Assembly (NCBI GenBank): GCA_949155905.1
Contig: CASCWU010000010.1
Coordinates: 1 to 56,123 of the forward strand
Source: an uncultured Lachnospiraceae bacterium
Lineage (GTDB): Bacteria; Bacillota; Clostridia; Lachnospirales; Lachnospiraceae
Direction: 5' to 3'
Length of the DNA: 56,123 nucleotides
How positions within the stretch are numbered: position 1 is the first letter of the stretch; every line of letters begins with the position of its first letter. Made by a program: the position numbers and the translations under genes. This document shows positions 42,234 through 52,674 of the stretch, one piece after another. Under the pieces are notes generated by a model that was not told where the DNA came from, did no database searches, and saw only the letters and a program-made list of their open reading frames with translations.

Positions 42234-42265
42234 AACAATGATAAGAATAGAAGGAGGACATTGCT

Positions 42266-43270
42266 ATGAGCTATGACGATATCATCCTGCGCAACGCGGT
42301 ATTACATATTTTAGACAGCACCGTTGGTATGCCGGTTCTTTCCGACACGCTTTTGAATCTGAATCCAGAGCTAAACGATTTCCTGAAAAACCATATGGTT
42401 CGGATTCTTTCGAGCGACGATACGAAAAAATGCCGCTTTTTGGAAGGATCTCAAGTCCGAAAACGTCTGGAGGGCTTTACAGAGGAGGAGCTTTTGCCGG
42501 TCAGCCGTGACCTTGCCGCCAACCTCTATCCGCTGATGAATCAAAATATTACCATCCCGGCAGGCGATCTCTTTTTTGTCACCTATCAACTGGAGAGCCG
42601 TCTTTTCCTGGCTGTCCTGAAAATGAATTATCGGGAATACTATGTTCATTATACCGAAACGGCAGAGGAGGGAAACAGCAACGACGTCGTCAAACAACGG
42701 GCTGCTTTGCCCGGCTCCGGCAAACTTTCGGAGGCAGCCTTTTTGGATCTGTCCGACTACAGCCTTCTTTTAACCGAAAAAAAATATGAAATCAACGGAG
42801 AAAAACAATACTATTTTTCCGAACGGTTTTTAGAATGCACCACCCAGATGTCTCAAAAAACCAAGCTTGGCATTGTCACCAAGGCAGTCGAACAAATCAA
42901 CAAAAAATTTTTTGAGGATGACCTGGATAAACAGATGGAGGCCAAAAGCGTCATCCACAACGATATTTTAGAACAAGGCTCTCTAATTCCGGAATCTATT
43001 GGCGAAAAACTCTATGGCAGCATCCCGGAAATTCAGGAGGAGTTTACAGAAAAGCTGGAAAAATATCATATGACAGATGAAGAGGTCAGACCCTCCCATC
43101 CCTCCACCTTAAAAAAATATGAAAAACAGTTTTTAACTACCGACACCGGAATTGAAATCAATATTCCAATGGAAGAATACAACAACAAAAACCATGTAGA
43201 ATTTATTACCAATCCAGACGGGACGATCTCCGTGCTGATCAAAAACATCAGCCATCTTTCCAGCCGTTAG
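42266..43270 (+). CDS. Nucleoid-associated protein, NdpA/YejK family
   Basis: This 334-residue protein lacks signal peptide or membrane helices. It opens with ILRNAVLHILDSTVGMPVLS, the usual start of the family (an N-terminal beta strand with H-x-L-D), and has FFVTYQLESRLFLAVLKMNY (about 103) and a late IEINIPMEEYNNKNHVEF. YejK binds DNA in E. coli nucleoids; in Firmicutes such genes also occur in mobile elements, though here the context is chromosomal housekeeping. The start is ATG 42266 after AGGAGG. It is monocistronic and divergent from the ABC operon. Confidence 0.9.
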   Translation: MSYDDIILRNAVLHILDSTVGMPVLSDTLLNLNPELNDFLKNHMVRILSSDDTKKCRFLEGSQVRKRLEGFTEEELLPVSRDLAANLYPLMNQNITIPAGDLFFVTYQLESRLFLAVLKMNYREYYVHYTETAEEGNSNDVVKQRAALPGSGKLSEAAFLDLSDYSLLLTEKKYEINGEKQYYFSERFLECTTQMSQKTKLGIVTKAVEQINKKFFEDDLDKQMEAKSVIHNDILEQGSLIPESIGEKLYGSIPEIQEEFTEKLEKYHMTDEEVRPSHPSTLKKYEKQFLTTDTGIEINIPMEEYNNKNHVEFITNPDGTISVLIKNISHLSSR

Positions 43271-43307
43271 ACTTCCCGAAGGGATCTGACCCCTGGCACA
43301 TAGCTTA

Positions 43308-43344
43308 ACAGGGGCATATGCTATAAAATGGCATATACCCCTGT
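43308..43344. terminator. Inverted repeat between convergent genes, probable terminator
   Basis: ACAGGGGCATATGC (43308-43321) pairs with GCATATACCCCTGT (43331-43344) with one mismatch. There is little T tract. Confidence 0.55.
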
Positions 43345-43360
43345 CTCTATTGGTTCGAGC

Positions 43361-44641
43361 TTATCTGTTATTTTCTGAATGAGTTTCATAAGAAGGCGCT
43401 CCTCCTCCCGGATCAACCCTCTCCCCCTCTGCAAGTCCTCTTCTCTTCAGGTTTAGCTCTATCATCCGGTTAAACAGTACCTTCACCAAGGCTCCTACCG
43501 GAACTGCCAGCAACATCCCCAGCAAGCCGCCAATCGCGCTTCCGAAAAAGAGAGAAACCACCACCAGCAACGGATGAATATGGATGCTCGAGCTTAACAG
43601 CCGCGGCCCGATCAGGTTGCCGTCAATCGTCTGGACGATCAGAAGCAGAATGATTGAAATCACCATCTTTTTCCAATCGCTGTCCAGCAAACAAACCAAG
43701 ACCGTAGAAATGTAAGCGATAAAAGGACCGACATAAGGAATCAGGTTCCCGATTCCAGCAAAAATACCAATCACAACGGCAAATTTTACTCCTGCTACCG
43801 AAAGCACGATGCTGATCAATATCATCATCACAAAGGCATCCATCAGCTGTCCTCTGATATAGCCGGAAAATACGGTATCCGCATCCTGGGCAAACTGATG
43901 AAAGTGCCGGTTCCAACGCTCGCTGAACAGCGCCCGCAGCACCCGGTTCCAATACGCCATCAGCATCTGCCCGTCGATCAGAAAATAAATCCCAATCACC
44001 AAAGTAAATAAAAACGTCGTCACAACACCGGAAATGTTGGTCAGGGAATTGACCAATCCCAGGCCGAATTTTTGAATCAGTCCTGCTATATAACCGCCTG
44101 CGCTCTGTAAATACTCCTGCAGCGTCTCTGATTCGATGTTGAGTCCCTGCAGCGTATTCATCACACTGTTATAAAAATCCGTCAGATTCGCCGCATAGCC
44201 GTTTAAAAGCTCTACCAGCTCATCCACACCGGCAAACTGCGCCTGCTTGGTAATCGAAGAGATCAGCAGGGAAATGATCAGGACAAGCACTAGCATAATC
44301 AACAGCATAGTCGCAAAAACCGCGAGTCCTCGTTTGCTTTTTTTGCCCTTTCCTGTAATCCGTCTCCTTCTGGCTGCCAGCCAGGGGATCTGAAGCAATC
44401 TGCCGTTTTCAAATTTATCCTGGAAAAAGTCTACGATTGGCTTTAGCAAATAGGCCAGGGCAAACGCCAGGACGACCGGCTTTAACACACCAAACAGCCA
44501 GCCCAGTATTCTCCCAAGCACACCCAAAATCTCCATCAGGTTGTTGGCTGCCAGGCTCAGGCAATAGATGATGCCTGCCGTTACAATCACATACACCGCT
44601 ATCTGGGTATACTTGGGATTCATTTTATCCTTTAGCTTCAT
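43361..44641 (-). CDS. AI-2E family transporter
   Basis: This 426-residue membrane protein has about eight helices. Two lie near the N-terminus (about 14-60), one at about 108-130, a soluble helical hairpin region follows, and a C-terminal bundle begins near 200. Motifs are FLFTLVIGIYFLIDG and GNLIPYVGPFIAYISTVLV (about 290-310), typical of PF01594. Family members export autoinducer-2 (TqsA), act as Na+/H+ antiporters, or move unknown solutes. The substrate here is not inferable. Its ATG overlaps the stop of the upstream kinase-like gene as ATGA, so the two are translationally coupled. Confidence 0.93.
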   Translation of the reverse strand: MKLKDKMNPKYTQIAVYVIVTAGIIYCLSLAANNLMEILGVLGRILGWLFGVLKPVVLAFALAYLLKPIVDFFQDKFENGRLLQIPWLAARRRRITGKGKKSKRGLAVFATMLLIMLVLVLIISLLISSITKQAQFAGVDELVELLNGYAANLTDFYNSVMNTLQGLNIESETLQEYLQSAGGYIAGLIQKFGLGLVNSLTNISGVVTTFLFTLVIGIYFLIDGQMLMAYWNRVLRALFSERWNRHFHQFAQDADTVFSGYIRGQLMDAFVMMILISIVLSVAGVKFAVVIGIFAGIGNLIPYVGPFIAYISTVLVCLLDSDWKKMVISIILLLIVQTIDGNLIGPRLLSSSIHIHPLLVVVSLFFGSAIGGLLGMLLAVPVGALVKVLFNRMIELNLKRRGLAEGERVDPGGGAPSYETHSENNR

Positions 44642-45255
44642 TCACTTTCATGCTCCACGAACAGCTTGATTACCTCTACGGTTTTATCAATGCCGCCGAA
44701 GTCGCTCTGGATGGAAAGGTGGTAATTGTATACCTTGCCCCACTTGTCGTTGGCATGATAGCTGTAATAATTCGCACGTCTTTTGTCCATCCGCAGGACG
44801 GCATCCTCTGCCTTGACCGGGTTGACCTTATCAATCCGAATGGCACGCTCGACACGGAACGGAAGTGTCGCCCAGATAAAGACATTGATCACATCGTTTC
44901 TTTCTTTTAATACGTAGTCCGCACAGCGGCCTACGATCACACATGGGCCTTCCTCTGCGACCTTGCGGATCACATTGGACTGTGCCAGATAAATCCTGTC
45001 GTCTAACGGCAGGTTCGTATAGCCCATGTCCTGGCTGCCATACGCGTTCATCCCCATGGCAATCGAATATAGGAGGCTGTTCGTCGCCCTGGATTCTGCC
45101 TTCTCAAAGGCGGCCTCTGCAAAACCGCTTTCTTTGGCTGCCCTGGTAATAATCTCATTGTCATAGAATGGTATTCCCAATGACTTTGCCAGCTTCTCAC
45201 CAATCTCACGTCCACCGCTTCCAAACTGCCTGCTGATTGTAATGATTTTGTTCAT
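44638..45255 (-). CDS. Cytidylate kinase-like family protein
   Basis: This 205-residue P-loop protein opens with IITISRQFGSGGREIGEKLA, where GSGGREIG takes the Walker A position but lacks the standard GK[ST], as is usual in this family (PF13189). RCADYVLKERNDVINVFIWA (about 105-125) and DKRRANYYSYHANDKWG (about 153) are characteristic. The family resembles Cmk but its substrate is unproven. The start is ATG 45255, nine bases after GGAGG; an upstream extension lacks a site. It is coupled to the AI-2E transporter gene. Confidence 0.88.
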   Translation of the reverse strand: MNKIITISRQFGSGGREIGEKLAKSLGIPFYDNEIITRAAKESGFAEAAFEKAESRATNSLLYSIAMGMNAYGSQDMGYTNLPLDDRIYLAQSNVIRKVAEEGPCVIVGRCADYVLKERNDVINVFIWATLPFRVERAIRIDKVNPVKAEDAVLRMDKRRANYYSYHANDKWGKVYNYHLSIQSDFGGIDKTVEVIKLFVEHESE

Positions 45256-45366
45256 ACCAATACCTCCATTCCTAACATTATAGGAAACCGCCAAAAAGCG
45301 CTGTTCTGTTTCCCATCTTTTGTGGTAATTACAGTATAGCATAAAACTATCAGAAAATAAAGGGAC

Positions 45367-45843
45367 TTATAAGAATTTTTCTTCCAGTTTTTTTTGCACG
45401 CAGGACGGTACAAAGTTCGACACATCCGAATGATACGATGCTACCTCCTTCACAATCGTAGAGCTTAAAAACGCATACTCCAGGCTGGTGGCCAAAAACA
45501 TCGTCTCTACATCCGGGTGAACATTCCGGTTCGTCTGTGCAATCTGCATCTCTACCTCATAATCCGTCACGGCCCGCAGTCCCCGAATGATGATTTTAGC
45601 ATTATTTTGACGGGCAAAATCTACCGTCATCCCATCAAAGGTTTTGACCGTCACATTCGGAATCTCCTTCGTTGTCTCCAAAAGCATCTCCAGCCGCTCC
45701 TGCTGGGTAAACATCGGCGTTTTCCCCTTGTTGACCAAAATCCCGATGATCAGTTCATCCACCAATGCCGCCGATCTGCGGATAATGTCTAAATGCCCTA
45801 ACGTCACCGGATCAAAGCTTCCCGGATAAATTGCCCTTACCAT
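45367..45843 (-). CDS. coaD: Phosphopantetheine adenylyltransferase
   Basis: This 158-residue protein has the nucleotidyltransferase motif TLGHLD (His17, the T/HxGH motif), AIYPGSFDPVT before it, RGLRAVTDYEVEMQIAQTNR (about 90-109) and FLSSTIVKEVA (about 128) with the S-S-T-x-V-K motif. It transfers AMP from ATP to 4'-phosphopantetheine, the penultimate step of coenzyme A synthesis. Length and motifs are standard. The start is ATG 45843, preceded by GGGGGAG. It lies upstream of the kinase-like gene by 111 bases on the same strand. Confidence 0.97.
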   Translation of the reverse strand: MVRAIYPGSFDPVTLGHLDIIRRSAALVDELIIGILVNKGKTPMFTQQERLEMLLETTKEIPNVTVKTFDGMTVDFARQNNAKIIIRGLRAVTDYEVEMQIAQTNRNVHPDVETMFLATSLEYAFLSSTIVKEVASYHSDVSNFVPSCVQKKLEEKFL

Positions 45844-45910
45844 AAAATACTCCCCCTTTTCTAAATCTAGCGCCTATTCTAAAGATGGCTTTCCTACTGC
45901 CAGCAACTAA

Positions 45911-45938
45911 ATTCCCTATGCGGGCGTGTGCATAAAAA
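45911..45938 (-). repeat. Terminator-flanking motif, copy 3
   Basis: On the minus strand CTTTTTATGCACACGCCCGC continuing ATAGGGAAT follows the tRNA-Leu terminator. The core of 20 bases is identical to the copy at 15409. Confidence 0.7.
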
Positions 45939-45969
45939 GAAAAGGCTCCCTCACAAAAGGGAGCCTTTT
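45936..45969 (-). terminator. Terminator of tRNA-Leu
   Basis: AAAAGGCTCCCT pairs with AGGGAGCCTTTT (45969-45940), followed by CTTTTT on the minus strand. Confidence 0.9.
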
Positions 45970-45974
45970 ACTCG

Positions 45975-46057
45975 TGCGGAAAAAGGGACTTGAACCCTCA
46001 TGTTGTTGCCAACACATGGACCTGAACCATGCGCGTCTGCCATTCCGCCATTTCCGC
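45975..46057 (-). tRNA. tRNA-Leu (anticodon CAG)
   Basis: The minus strand forms an 83-nt class II cloverleaf: acceptor GCGGAAA/TTTCCGC, anticodon stem CATGG/CCATG with loop TTCAGGT, long variable arm TGTTGGCAACAACA, T-arm with GGTTCAAGTCC, discriminator A. CCA is not encoded. It reads CUG codons. Confidence 0.95.
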
Positions 46058-46077
46058 AGTGCCAACTTGCAAGGATT

Positions 46078-46105
46078 ATTATAACAGATTTTTCTGATTT
46101 GTCAA
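46078..46105 (-). promoter_or_regulatory. Promoter of tRNA-Leu
   Basis: TTGACA (46105-46100) and TATAAT (46083-46078), spacing 16, with TG at the extended -10 position. Confidence 0.88.
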
Positions 46106-46143
46106 CACAAATTCGATAATTTTTATTTTACAGCATTTCCCTG

Positions 46144-47079
46144 TTATTTCCATAACCATTCTGCAAAACTCATCACAAACGGCATTGTAAACAAGCAAAA
46201 CAGCGTACACAGGCAAACCTCTTTGACCGCATAGGTATAATCCTTTCCGTTTAGCTGGGCAAATAACGCCACATTCGCTCCTATCGGCGCACTGGCGGCA
46301 ATCAGAGTCGCCATCTTAGCCTCAAAAAAAGTATCCGGCACCAGACAGAATACCGCTATCGTCAAAAGCGGAATCACTACCAGGCGGAGAAAGGAGGCCA
46401 TATACAGACGGGGAACCAAAAAAATAGAGTTTAGCTTGGTCTGTGCCAGATAGGTTCCTAAAATCATCATGGCCAGCGGAGCGTTCAGATTTCCGACATA
46501 GGCAATCGTCCGCCCTAACACCTCCGGCAAGGGAATCCGAAAAAAGAAAATCAGCATACTAAGCACCATACTGAGGATAACCGGGTTCTGAAAAATCTTT
46601 TTCGGGCGTATCGCCTCTAGGCTCTGCGTTATCACCACTACCCCATACGTCCACTGCAGGATATTTAAAAATGCCACAAAGGCAGACACATACAGAACTG
46701 CCTCCTCCCCTAAGGCCGCCTGTACCAAAGGAATTCCGATAAACCCGGCATTGGAAAAGGCCGTCCCGAAATGCTCCAGGCTATGAGATTCCCTGCGCTT
46801 CTTTGTTCCAAACATCAGACGGGATACGAGAATGGACAGCAGCAGCCCTACCGCCGCCAGCGCAAAGGAAATCAATACTCCGCTTACTCGCTCCGGTGTA
46901 CGCTCGATGCTGTAGGCGTTGATAATCAGGCAAGGCGATACCGCATAAAGCAGAATGTTGCTTAACGTCTTACTCCCCTCAATACTGACCAGCCTTCCTT
47001 TAAACAGCACATAACCTACCGCAATCAATAAAAACATCACTAAAATCTGCTGAAATAAAATAGAACCAATCGTCCCCAT
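46144..47079 (-). CDS. AEC family (auxin efflux carrier-like) transporter
   Basis: This 311-residue protein has ten predicted membrane helices in two inverted groups of five. Family landmarks are ISPCLIIN-like VSPCLIINAYS (about 46), FGTAFSNAGFIGIPLVQAAL (about 105), NLNAPLAMMILGTYLA (about 198) and SAPIGANVALFAQ (about 261). Bacterial AEC proteins move malate, malonate or unknown organic acids. The start is ATG 47079 after GGGGAGG. It follows the small HTH gene by 35 bases on the same strand and is probably controlled with it. Confidence 0.92.
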   Translation of the reverse strand: MGTIGSILFQQILVMFLLIAVGYVLFKGRLVSIEGSKTLSNILLYAVSPCLIINAYSIERTPERVSGVLISFALAAVGLLLSILVSRLMFGTKKRRESHSLEHFGTAFSNAGFIGIPLVQAALGEEAVLYVSAFVAFLNILQWTYGVVVITQSLEAIRPKKIFQNPVILSMVLSMLIFFFRIPLPEVLGRTIAYVGNLNAPLAMMILGTYLAQTKLNSIFLVPRLYMASFLRLVVIPLLTIAVFCLVPDTFFEAKMATLIAASAPIGANVALFAQLNGKDYTYAVKEVCLCTLFCLFTMPFVMSFAEWLWK

Positions 47080-47114
47080 GCTTCGTTTCCTCCCCTTATC
47101 CTTCCTTTTCTTTC

Positions 47115-47312
47115 TTATTGTAAATATCTGCTAAGCGATGTCCCAGCTCGTTCAAACAAAGCCTGCAGCAAGATCAACTCCACATCCGGATCTTCTCCTG
47201 CCTCAATCCGATCTAATTCCTCTACGGTACAAAGTCCGCTGCACAACGGTTCCTTTTTGATATTTCGTTCCTCCCGGACGCTTTTTAATAATTTTCCCAG
47301 TTGTCTTTTCAT
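47115..47312 (-). CDS. Short helix-turn-helix protein (N-terminal module only)
   Basis: This 65-residue protein (QLGKLLKSVREERNIKKEPL, CTVEELDRIEAGED, LILLQALFERAGTSLSRYL) matches the N-terminal XRE-like module of Rgg/PlcR-type regulators in Lachnospiraceae, where about 250 residues of TPR-like helices normally follow. Here it stops after the module. That could be a truncation or a genuine stand-alone regulator. The start is ATG 47312 after AAAGGTG; an upstream extension is low-complexity Lys/Glu. It precedes the AEC transporter gene and is divergent from a MATE gene. Confidence 0.7.
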   Translation of the reverse strand: MKRQLGKLLKSVREERNIKKEPLCSGLCTVEELDRIEAGEDPDVELILLQALFERAGTSLSRYLQ

Positions 47313-47443
47313 CTTTTTTACACACCTTTCTTTTTGTGCTGCGCTTATTTTTTCTTTTTCCCTCTTTTCCTTTTCCTCAAAATGTGATAGACTATTCTGG
47401 CTTTCGCAAAACCGAACACCAAACAGAGGAGGAAACAAAAACG

Positions 47444-48814
47444 ATGAAACAAGTAAAACATCTGCCGTCTGAAAACGGCATCACAGAAGGCGTAATCTGG
47501 AAGCAGCTTCTGATTTTCTTCTTCCCGATTTTATTCGGTACCTTCTTTCAGCAGCTCTACAACACGGCTGACGCGATCATTGTCGGACGCTTTGTCGGAA
47601 AGGGCGCTCTGGCTGCAGTCGGCGCTACCGGAACGCTTATCAACCTGTTAGTCGGCTTTTTCGTCGGCCTCTCTTCCGGCGCCACGGTCATTATCTCCCA
47701 ATATTTCGGAGCAAAAAAGGAAGAGGATCTAAGCAATGCCGTACATACTGCGATTGCGCTTTCTTTAGTCAGTGGTGCCATTATCATGGCTATCGGATTG
47801 CCGATTTCCCCGATGGTGCTGCGTCTTTTAGGTACTCCGGCAGACATTATGGAGGATGCACTGCTGTATACCCGTATGTATTTTATCGGCATCATCGGCG
47901 TTTTGATTTATAATATCGGCTCTGGTATTTTACGGGCGATAGGAGATTCCAGGCATCCGCTTTATTTCTTGATTTTTTGCTGTATCGCCAACATCGTCCT
48001 GGATTACCTGTTTGTCGCCGTATTCCGTATGGGAGTATTTGGCGTGGCCTTTGCCACCCTGCTGGCACAGCTTTTGTCTGCTGCCCTCGTCGTCTTTACC
48101 CTAATCCGGTCAGACGCCTCCTACCGGCTCTCCTTAAAGAAAATCCGTTTTACCTCTTATATCCTGCGCAATATCATTCGGATCGGACTGCCGGCCGGAC
48201 TTCAGTCGGTGCTGTACTCCCTTTCCAATCTGTTAATACAGGCCAATATCAACTCCTTCGGCACGGATACGGTAGCCGCCTGGACAGCCTACGGCAAAAT
48301 CGACGGCGTTTTCTGGATGATCATCAACGCCTTCGGCATCTCTATCACTACCTTCGTCGGACAGAATTTCGGCGCCGCAAAATTTGACCGGATGAAAAAA
48401 AGTGTGCGGATCTGTCTTTCGATGGCGATGGGCGCCTCTATTTTGCTCAGCCTGTTTGTCTACGCCTCCTGCGGCTTCTTACTGAAAATCTTTACCAATG
48501 ACACCGCAGTCATAGCAATCGGCGTGCCGATGATCCGTTTCCTCGCTCCTTTTTATATCACCTATGTCTGTATTGAGATTTTGTCCGGTGCGGTACGAGG
48601 AGCCGGAGATTCGCTGATTCCGACGATCATTACCGCCGTAGGCGTCTGCGGCCTGCGTGTCGTCTGGGTGCTGGCCTTTGTCCCGCTTCACCCGACTGTC
48701 AACATGGTCAGCGCCAGCTACCCGATCACCTGGAGCATTACCTCGCTGGCCTTCCTGATCTACTATCTGCACGGCGGCTGGCTGAAGCGCCGGCAGAAAG
48801 CAATGGGCTTTTAA
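47444..48814 (+). CDS. MATE family efflux transporter (second copy)
   Basis: This 456-residue protein has twelve predicted membrane helices. FFPILFGTFFQQLYNTADAI (about 25-44) and GLSSGATVIISQYFGAKKEE (about 72-91) are the family's N-terminal landmarks; RGAGDSLIPTIITAVGVCGL (about 390) marks the C-terminal bundle. It is an antiporter of drugs or metabolites. It is only moderately similar to the MATE protein at 12.7-14.1 kb, so the two are not a recent duplication. The start is ATG 47444 after GAGGAGG. It is monocistronic, divergent from the short HTH gene, and ends at a strong terminator. Confidence 0.93.
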   Translation: MKQVKHLPSENGITEGVIWKQLLIFFFPILFGTFFQQLYNTADAIIVGRFVGKGALAAVGATGTLINLLVGFFVGLSSGATVIISQYFGAKKEEDLSNAVHTAIALSLVSGAIIMAIGLPISPMVLRLLGTPADIMEDALLYTRMYFIGIIGVLIYNIGSGILRAIGDSRHPLYFLIFCCIANIVLDYLFVAVFRMGVFGVAFATLLAQLLSAALVVFTLIRSDASYRLSLKKIRFTSYILRNIIRIGLPAGLQSVLYSLSNLLIQANINSFGTDTVAAWTAYGKIDGVFWMIINAFGISITTFVGQNFGAAKFDRMKKSVRICLSMAMGASILLSLFVYASCGFLLKIFTNDTAVIAIGVPMIRFLAPFYITYVCIEILSGAVRGAGDSLIPTIITAVGVCGLRVVWVLAFVPLHPTVNMVSASYPITWSITSLAFLIYYLHGGWLKRRQKAMGF

Positions 48815-48820
48815 TGGAAA

Positions 48821-48881
48821 TAAACTCCCCCAGTCCCACAGTCTGCTTTGCTGCCTTTTCTGTGGTAGACGGGGGAGTTTT
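48821..48881 (+). terminator. Terminator of the second MATE gene
   Basis: AAACTCCCCC (48821-48830) pairs with GGGGGAGTTT (48870-48879), with an inner CCACAG/CTGTGG stem, followed by Ts. Confidence 0.88.
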
Positions 48882-48925
48882 TAAAAAATCTCATACCAAT
48901 GATGGCTGGCATCACCAGGAATGAA

Positions 48926-50113
48926 TCAATGATGGAACAGCCGAAGTCCGGTAAAGCTCATCACAATTCCGTATTTGTTGCAAGTTTCGATTACATTGTC
49001 GTCCCGGATCGAACCGCCTGGCTGTGCGATATAGCGCACACCGCTCTTATGCGCGCGCTCGATGTTGTCGCCAAACGGGAAGAACGCATCGGAACCGAGC
49101 GCTACGTCGGTCATCTGGTCTAACCAGGCACGCTTTTCCTCTCTGGTAAAAACCGGAGGCTTTACGGCAAAGGTCTGTTCCCAGACTCCATCTGCCAGCA
49201 CATCCATATAATCGTCGCTCATATAGACATCAATCGCATTGTCGCGATCTGCACGTCCCAGTTTCTTTACAAACTGCAGTCCCAATACCTGCGGAGACTG
49301 ACGTAAAAACCAGTTGTCCGCCTTGTTTCCGGCCAGTCTCGTACAATGGATACGGCTCTGCTGTCCGGCTCCGATTCCGATTGCCTGTCCGCCCTTTGCA
49401 TAGCAGACGGAATTGGACTGGGTATATTTTAACGTAATCATGGCAATCGCCAGGTCAATCTTTGCCGATTCCGGCAGATCCTTATTCTCTGTCACAATGT
49501 TTTCAAAAAAATGCTCGTCGATCACCAGCTCGTTCCGGCCCTGCTCAAAGGTAATGCCGAACACCTCCTTCCGCTCTAGCTCCCGCGGACGGTAGGACGG
49601 ATCGATCTGGATGATGTTGTAGGCGCCCTTTTTCTTTGCCTTGAGCATTTCTAAAGCCTCCGGCTCATAGCCCGGAGCGATCACACCATCGGAAACCTCA
49701 CGCTTGATGATCTTTGCGGTTGCTACGTCACAGACATCGGAAAGAGAAATAAAATCTCCAAAGGAGGACATTCTATCGGCTCCTCTGGCTCTGGCATAAG
49801 CGCTTGCTAACGGCGTCAGCTCACCCAAATCCTCTACCCAGTAGATTTTCCGTTCTACCTCGGTCAGAGGAAGCCCGACTGCCGCCCCGGCCGGAGACAC
49901 ATGCTTAAAGGAGGTCGCTGCCGGAAGCCCGGTCGCACGCTTTAACTCACTGACTAGCTGCCAGCCGTTAAACGCATCCAAAAAGTTGATATAGCCTGGC
50001 TTGCCGTTTAATACCTGGAGCGGCAGTTCTCCGCCGTTTTCCCCTGCCTCCATATAAATCCGGGAAGGCTTCTGATTTGGGTTGCAGCCATATTTCAGCT
50101 CTAATTCTTTCAT
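48926..50113 (-). CDS. purH: AICAR transformylase, stand-alone (C-terminal PurH domain)
   Basis: This 395-residue protein corresponds only to the formyltransferase part of bifunctional PurH. KYGCNPNQKPSRIY (about 6-19) is the usual start of that domain, SFKHVSPAGAAVG (about 70) contains the catalytic K-H pair, and YTQSNSVCYAKGGQAIGIGA (about 230-250) and DAFFPFGDNIERAH (about 345) are conserved. It transfers a formyl group from 10-formyl-THF to AICAR. The N-terminal IMP cyclohydrolase (MGS-like) domain is missing; the upstream gene supplies that step. The start is ATG 50113, with AAAGGAA about 13 bases upstream. Confidence 0.95.
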   Translation of the reverse strand: MKELELKYGCNPNQKPSRIYMEAGENGGELPLQVLNGKPGYINFLDAFNGWQLVSELKRATGLPAATSFKHVSPAGAAVGLPLTEVERKIYWVEDLGELTPLASAYARARGADRMSSFGDFISLSDVCDVATAKIIKREVSDGVIAPGYEPEALEMLKAKKKGAYNIIQIDPSYRPRELERKEVFGITFEQGRNELVIDEHFFENIVTENKDLPESAKIDLAIAMITLKYTQSNSVCYAKGGQAIGIGAGQQSRIHCTRLAGNKADNWFLRQSPQVLGLQFVKKLGRADRDNAIDVYMSDDYMDVLADGVWEQTFAVKPPVFTREEKRAWLDQMTDVALGSDAFFPFGDNIERAHKSGVRYIAQPGGSIRDDNVIETCNKYGIVMSFTGLRLFHH

Positions 50114-50147
50114 TATCGTACCCGTTCCTTTCTTTCTATCTATTCCT

Positions 50148-50861
50148 TCATTTGTTTTTATTGACAATCTGGCTCTCGTAGGTGCCGTCCTCCAGATTGA
50201 TATACCGAACAAACAGCGATACTTTATTTTCTTCGTTCAAATTTTCCCAAAGCAGCTTGGTAAATTCGTCGATCCCGCCGGAAATTCCAATCCGCTTCGG
50301 CTCTCCCTCAAAGCTTGGCAGCGGCGTCCCGTCGCCCTGGTAGGTATGGATAAAGCGTCCCTCTCCGGCTGCCGGGTTATGATAGGCAAAAGTAAAACGA
50401 TTGCACCCCTCCGGGCTTCCGTTGTCGCTTTTTAAAATGGACATTGCATAATTAAAGCTGCCGTTCTCGATATGCAGGATACCGGAAATCCGCGGCGTAT
50501 AGTTCGGCGGATCCGGCTCAAACTCCCGCGTCCGCAGCGCCTGCTCAAACGTCTGCTGCTTGTCCATCAGCTCATAGATGGTGTCCGTCTGATCGCCGTT
50601 CGTAACAATCGTTTTATTCCCCAGTACCCGTACCGGCGCATAGATCACCAGACTTGGATCCTTTAGCTTGGCCGGATCGAAGGCCTTGGTACGGATCCCC
50701 TCCCCGTCCTCGACAAATACCCGGTTCCGGCTGTTTTCGCTTCGTCCCATGATAAAATAAGCAGTAACGGCCTGCTTGCCGTCCGGCGTCTTTCCAATGA
50801 TGATTCCGCGGCCCGGATAAGAGTTTCCTGCCAGCTCCTGTACAATGGATAATTGCTTCAT
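50148..50861 (-). CDS. purO: IMP cyclohydrolase, PurO type
   Basis: This 237-residue protein has GNSYPGRGIIIG (about 12-23), AYFIMGRSENSRNRVF (about 34-49), DPSLVIYAPVRVL (about 68) and RISGILHIENGSFNYAMSIL (about 125), which are the landmarks of the archaeal-type PurO (PF07826). It closes FAICAR to IMP, the last step of purine ring synthesis. It is unrelated in sequence to the PurH cyclohydrolase domain. It stands between guaB and the stand-alone transformylase, so the operon covers AICAR to FAICAR to IMP to XMP. The start is ATG 50861 after GGGGGAAA. Confidence 0.93.
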   Translation of the reverse strand: MKQLSIVQELAGNSYPGRGIIIGKTPDGKQAVTAYFIMGRSENSRNRVFVEDGEGIRTKAFDPAKLKDPSLVIYAPVRVLGNKTIVTNGDQTDTIYELMDKQQTFEQALRTREFEPDPPNYTPRISGILHIENGSFNYAMSILKSDNGSPEGCNRFTFAYHNPAAGEGRFIHTYQGDGTPLPSFEGEPKRIGISGGIDEFTKLLWENLNEENKVSLFVRYINLEDGTYESQIVNKNK

Positions 50862-50903
50862 TTCTGATTTCCCCCTTCTTTTTACCGTTTCGTTCCCTTT
50901 GCT

Positions 50904-52370
<1,467 letters not shown>

Positions 52371-52473
52371 CTAATTGAAAGCCATCTCTTCTATGCCGCT
52401 GCTATGGCTCTATGCTATATGGCCATACACGGACATTTTTGGCTTTTTATGGTTGGTTTTCATGTTGCTACTT

Positions 52474-52502
52474 AGTATAGCCGCTGGAAGGTAATGTGTC
52501 AA
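52474..52502 (-). promoter_or_regulatory. Promoter of the guaB-purO-purH operon
   Basis: TTGACA (52502-52497) and TATACT (52479-52474) are 17 bases apart, with a leader of about 105 nt to guaB. No riboswitch motif was recognised in it. Confidence 0.85.
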
Positions 52503-52604
52503 TAGGATATCCATAGTCTTTTCTTATATATATCATAATTTTTTCTTATAGAATGTCTGTTTTCTACGGACAAACTCCAGACAGAAGCGTTCGTTCGGTT
52601 TCTA

Positions 52605-52633
52605 TTGACAAATGCTCCTTTTCGGACAATAAT
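52605..52633 (+). promoter_or_regulatory. Promoter of the AraC-type regulator gene
   Basis: TTGACA (52605-52610) and AATAAT (52628-52633), spacing 17; TAAAAT just downstream is an alternative -10. Confidence 0.6.
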
Positions 52634-52674
52634 AAAATAGAATGATGGATACAGGAAAGGAAGGATATGTCCTG

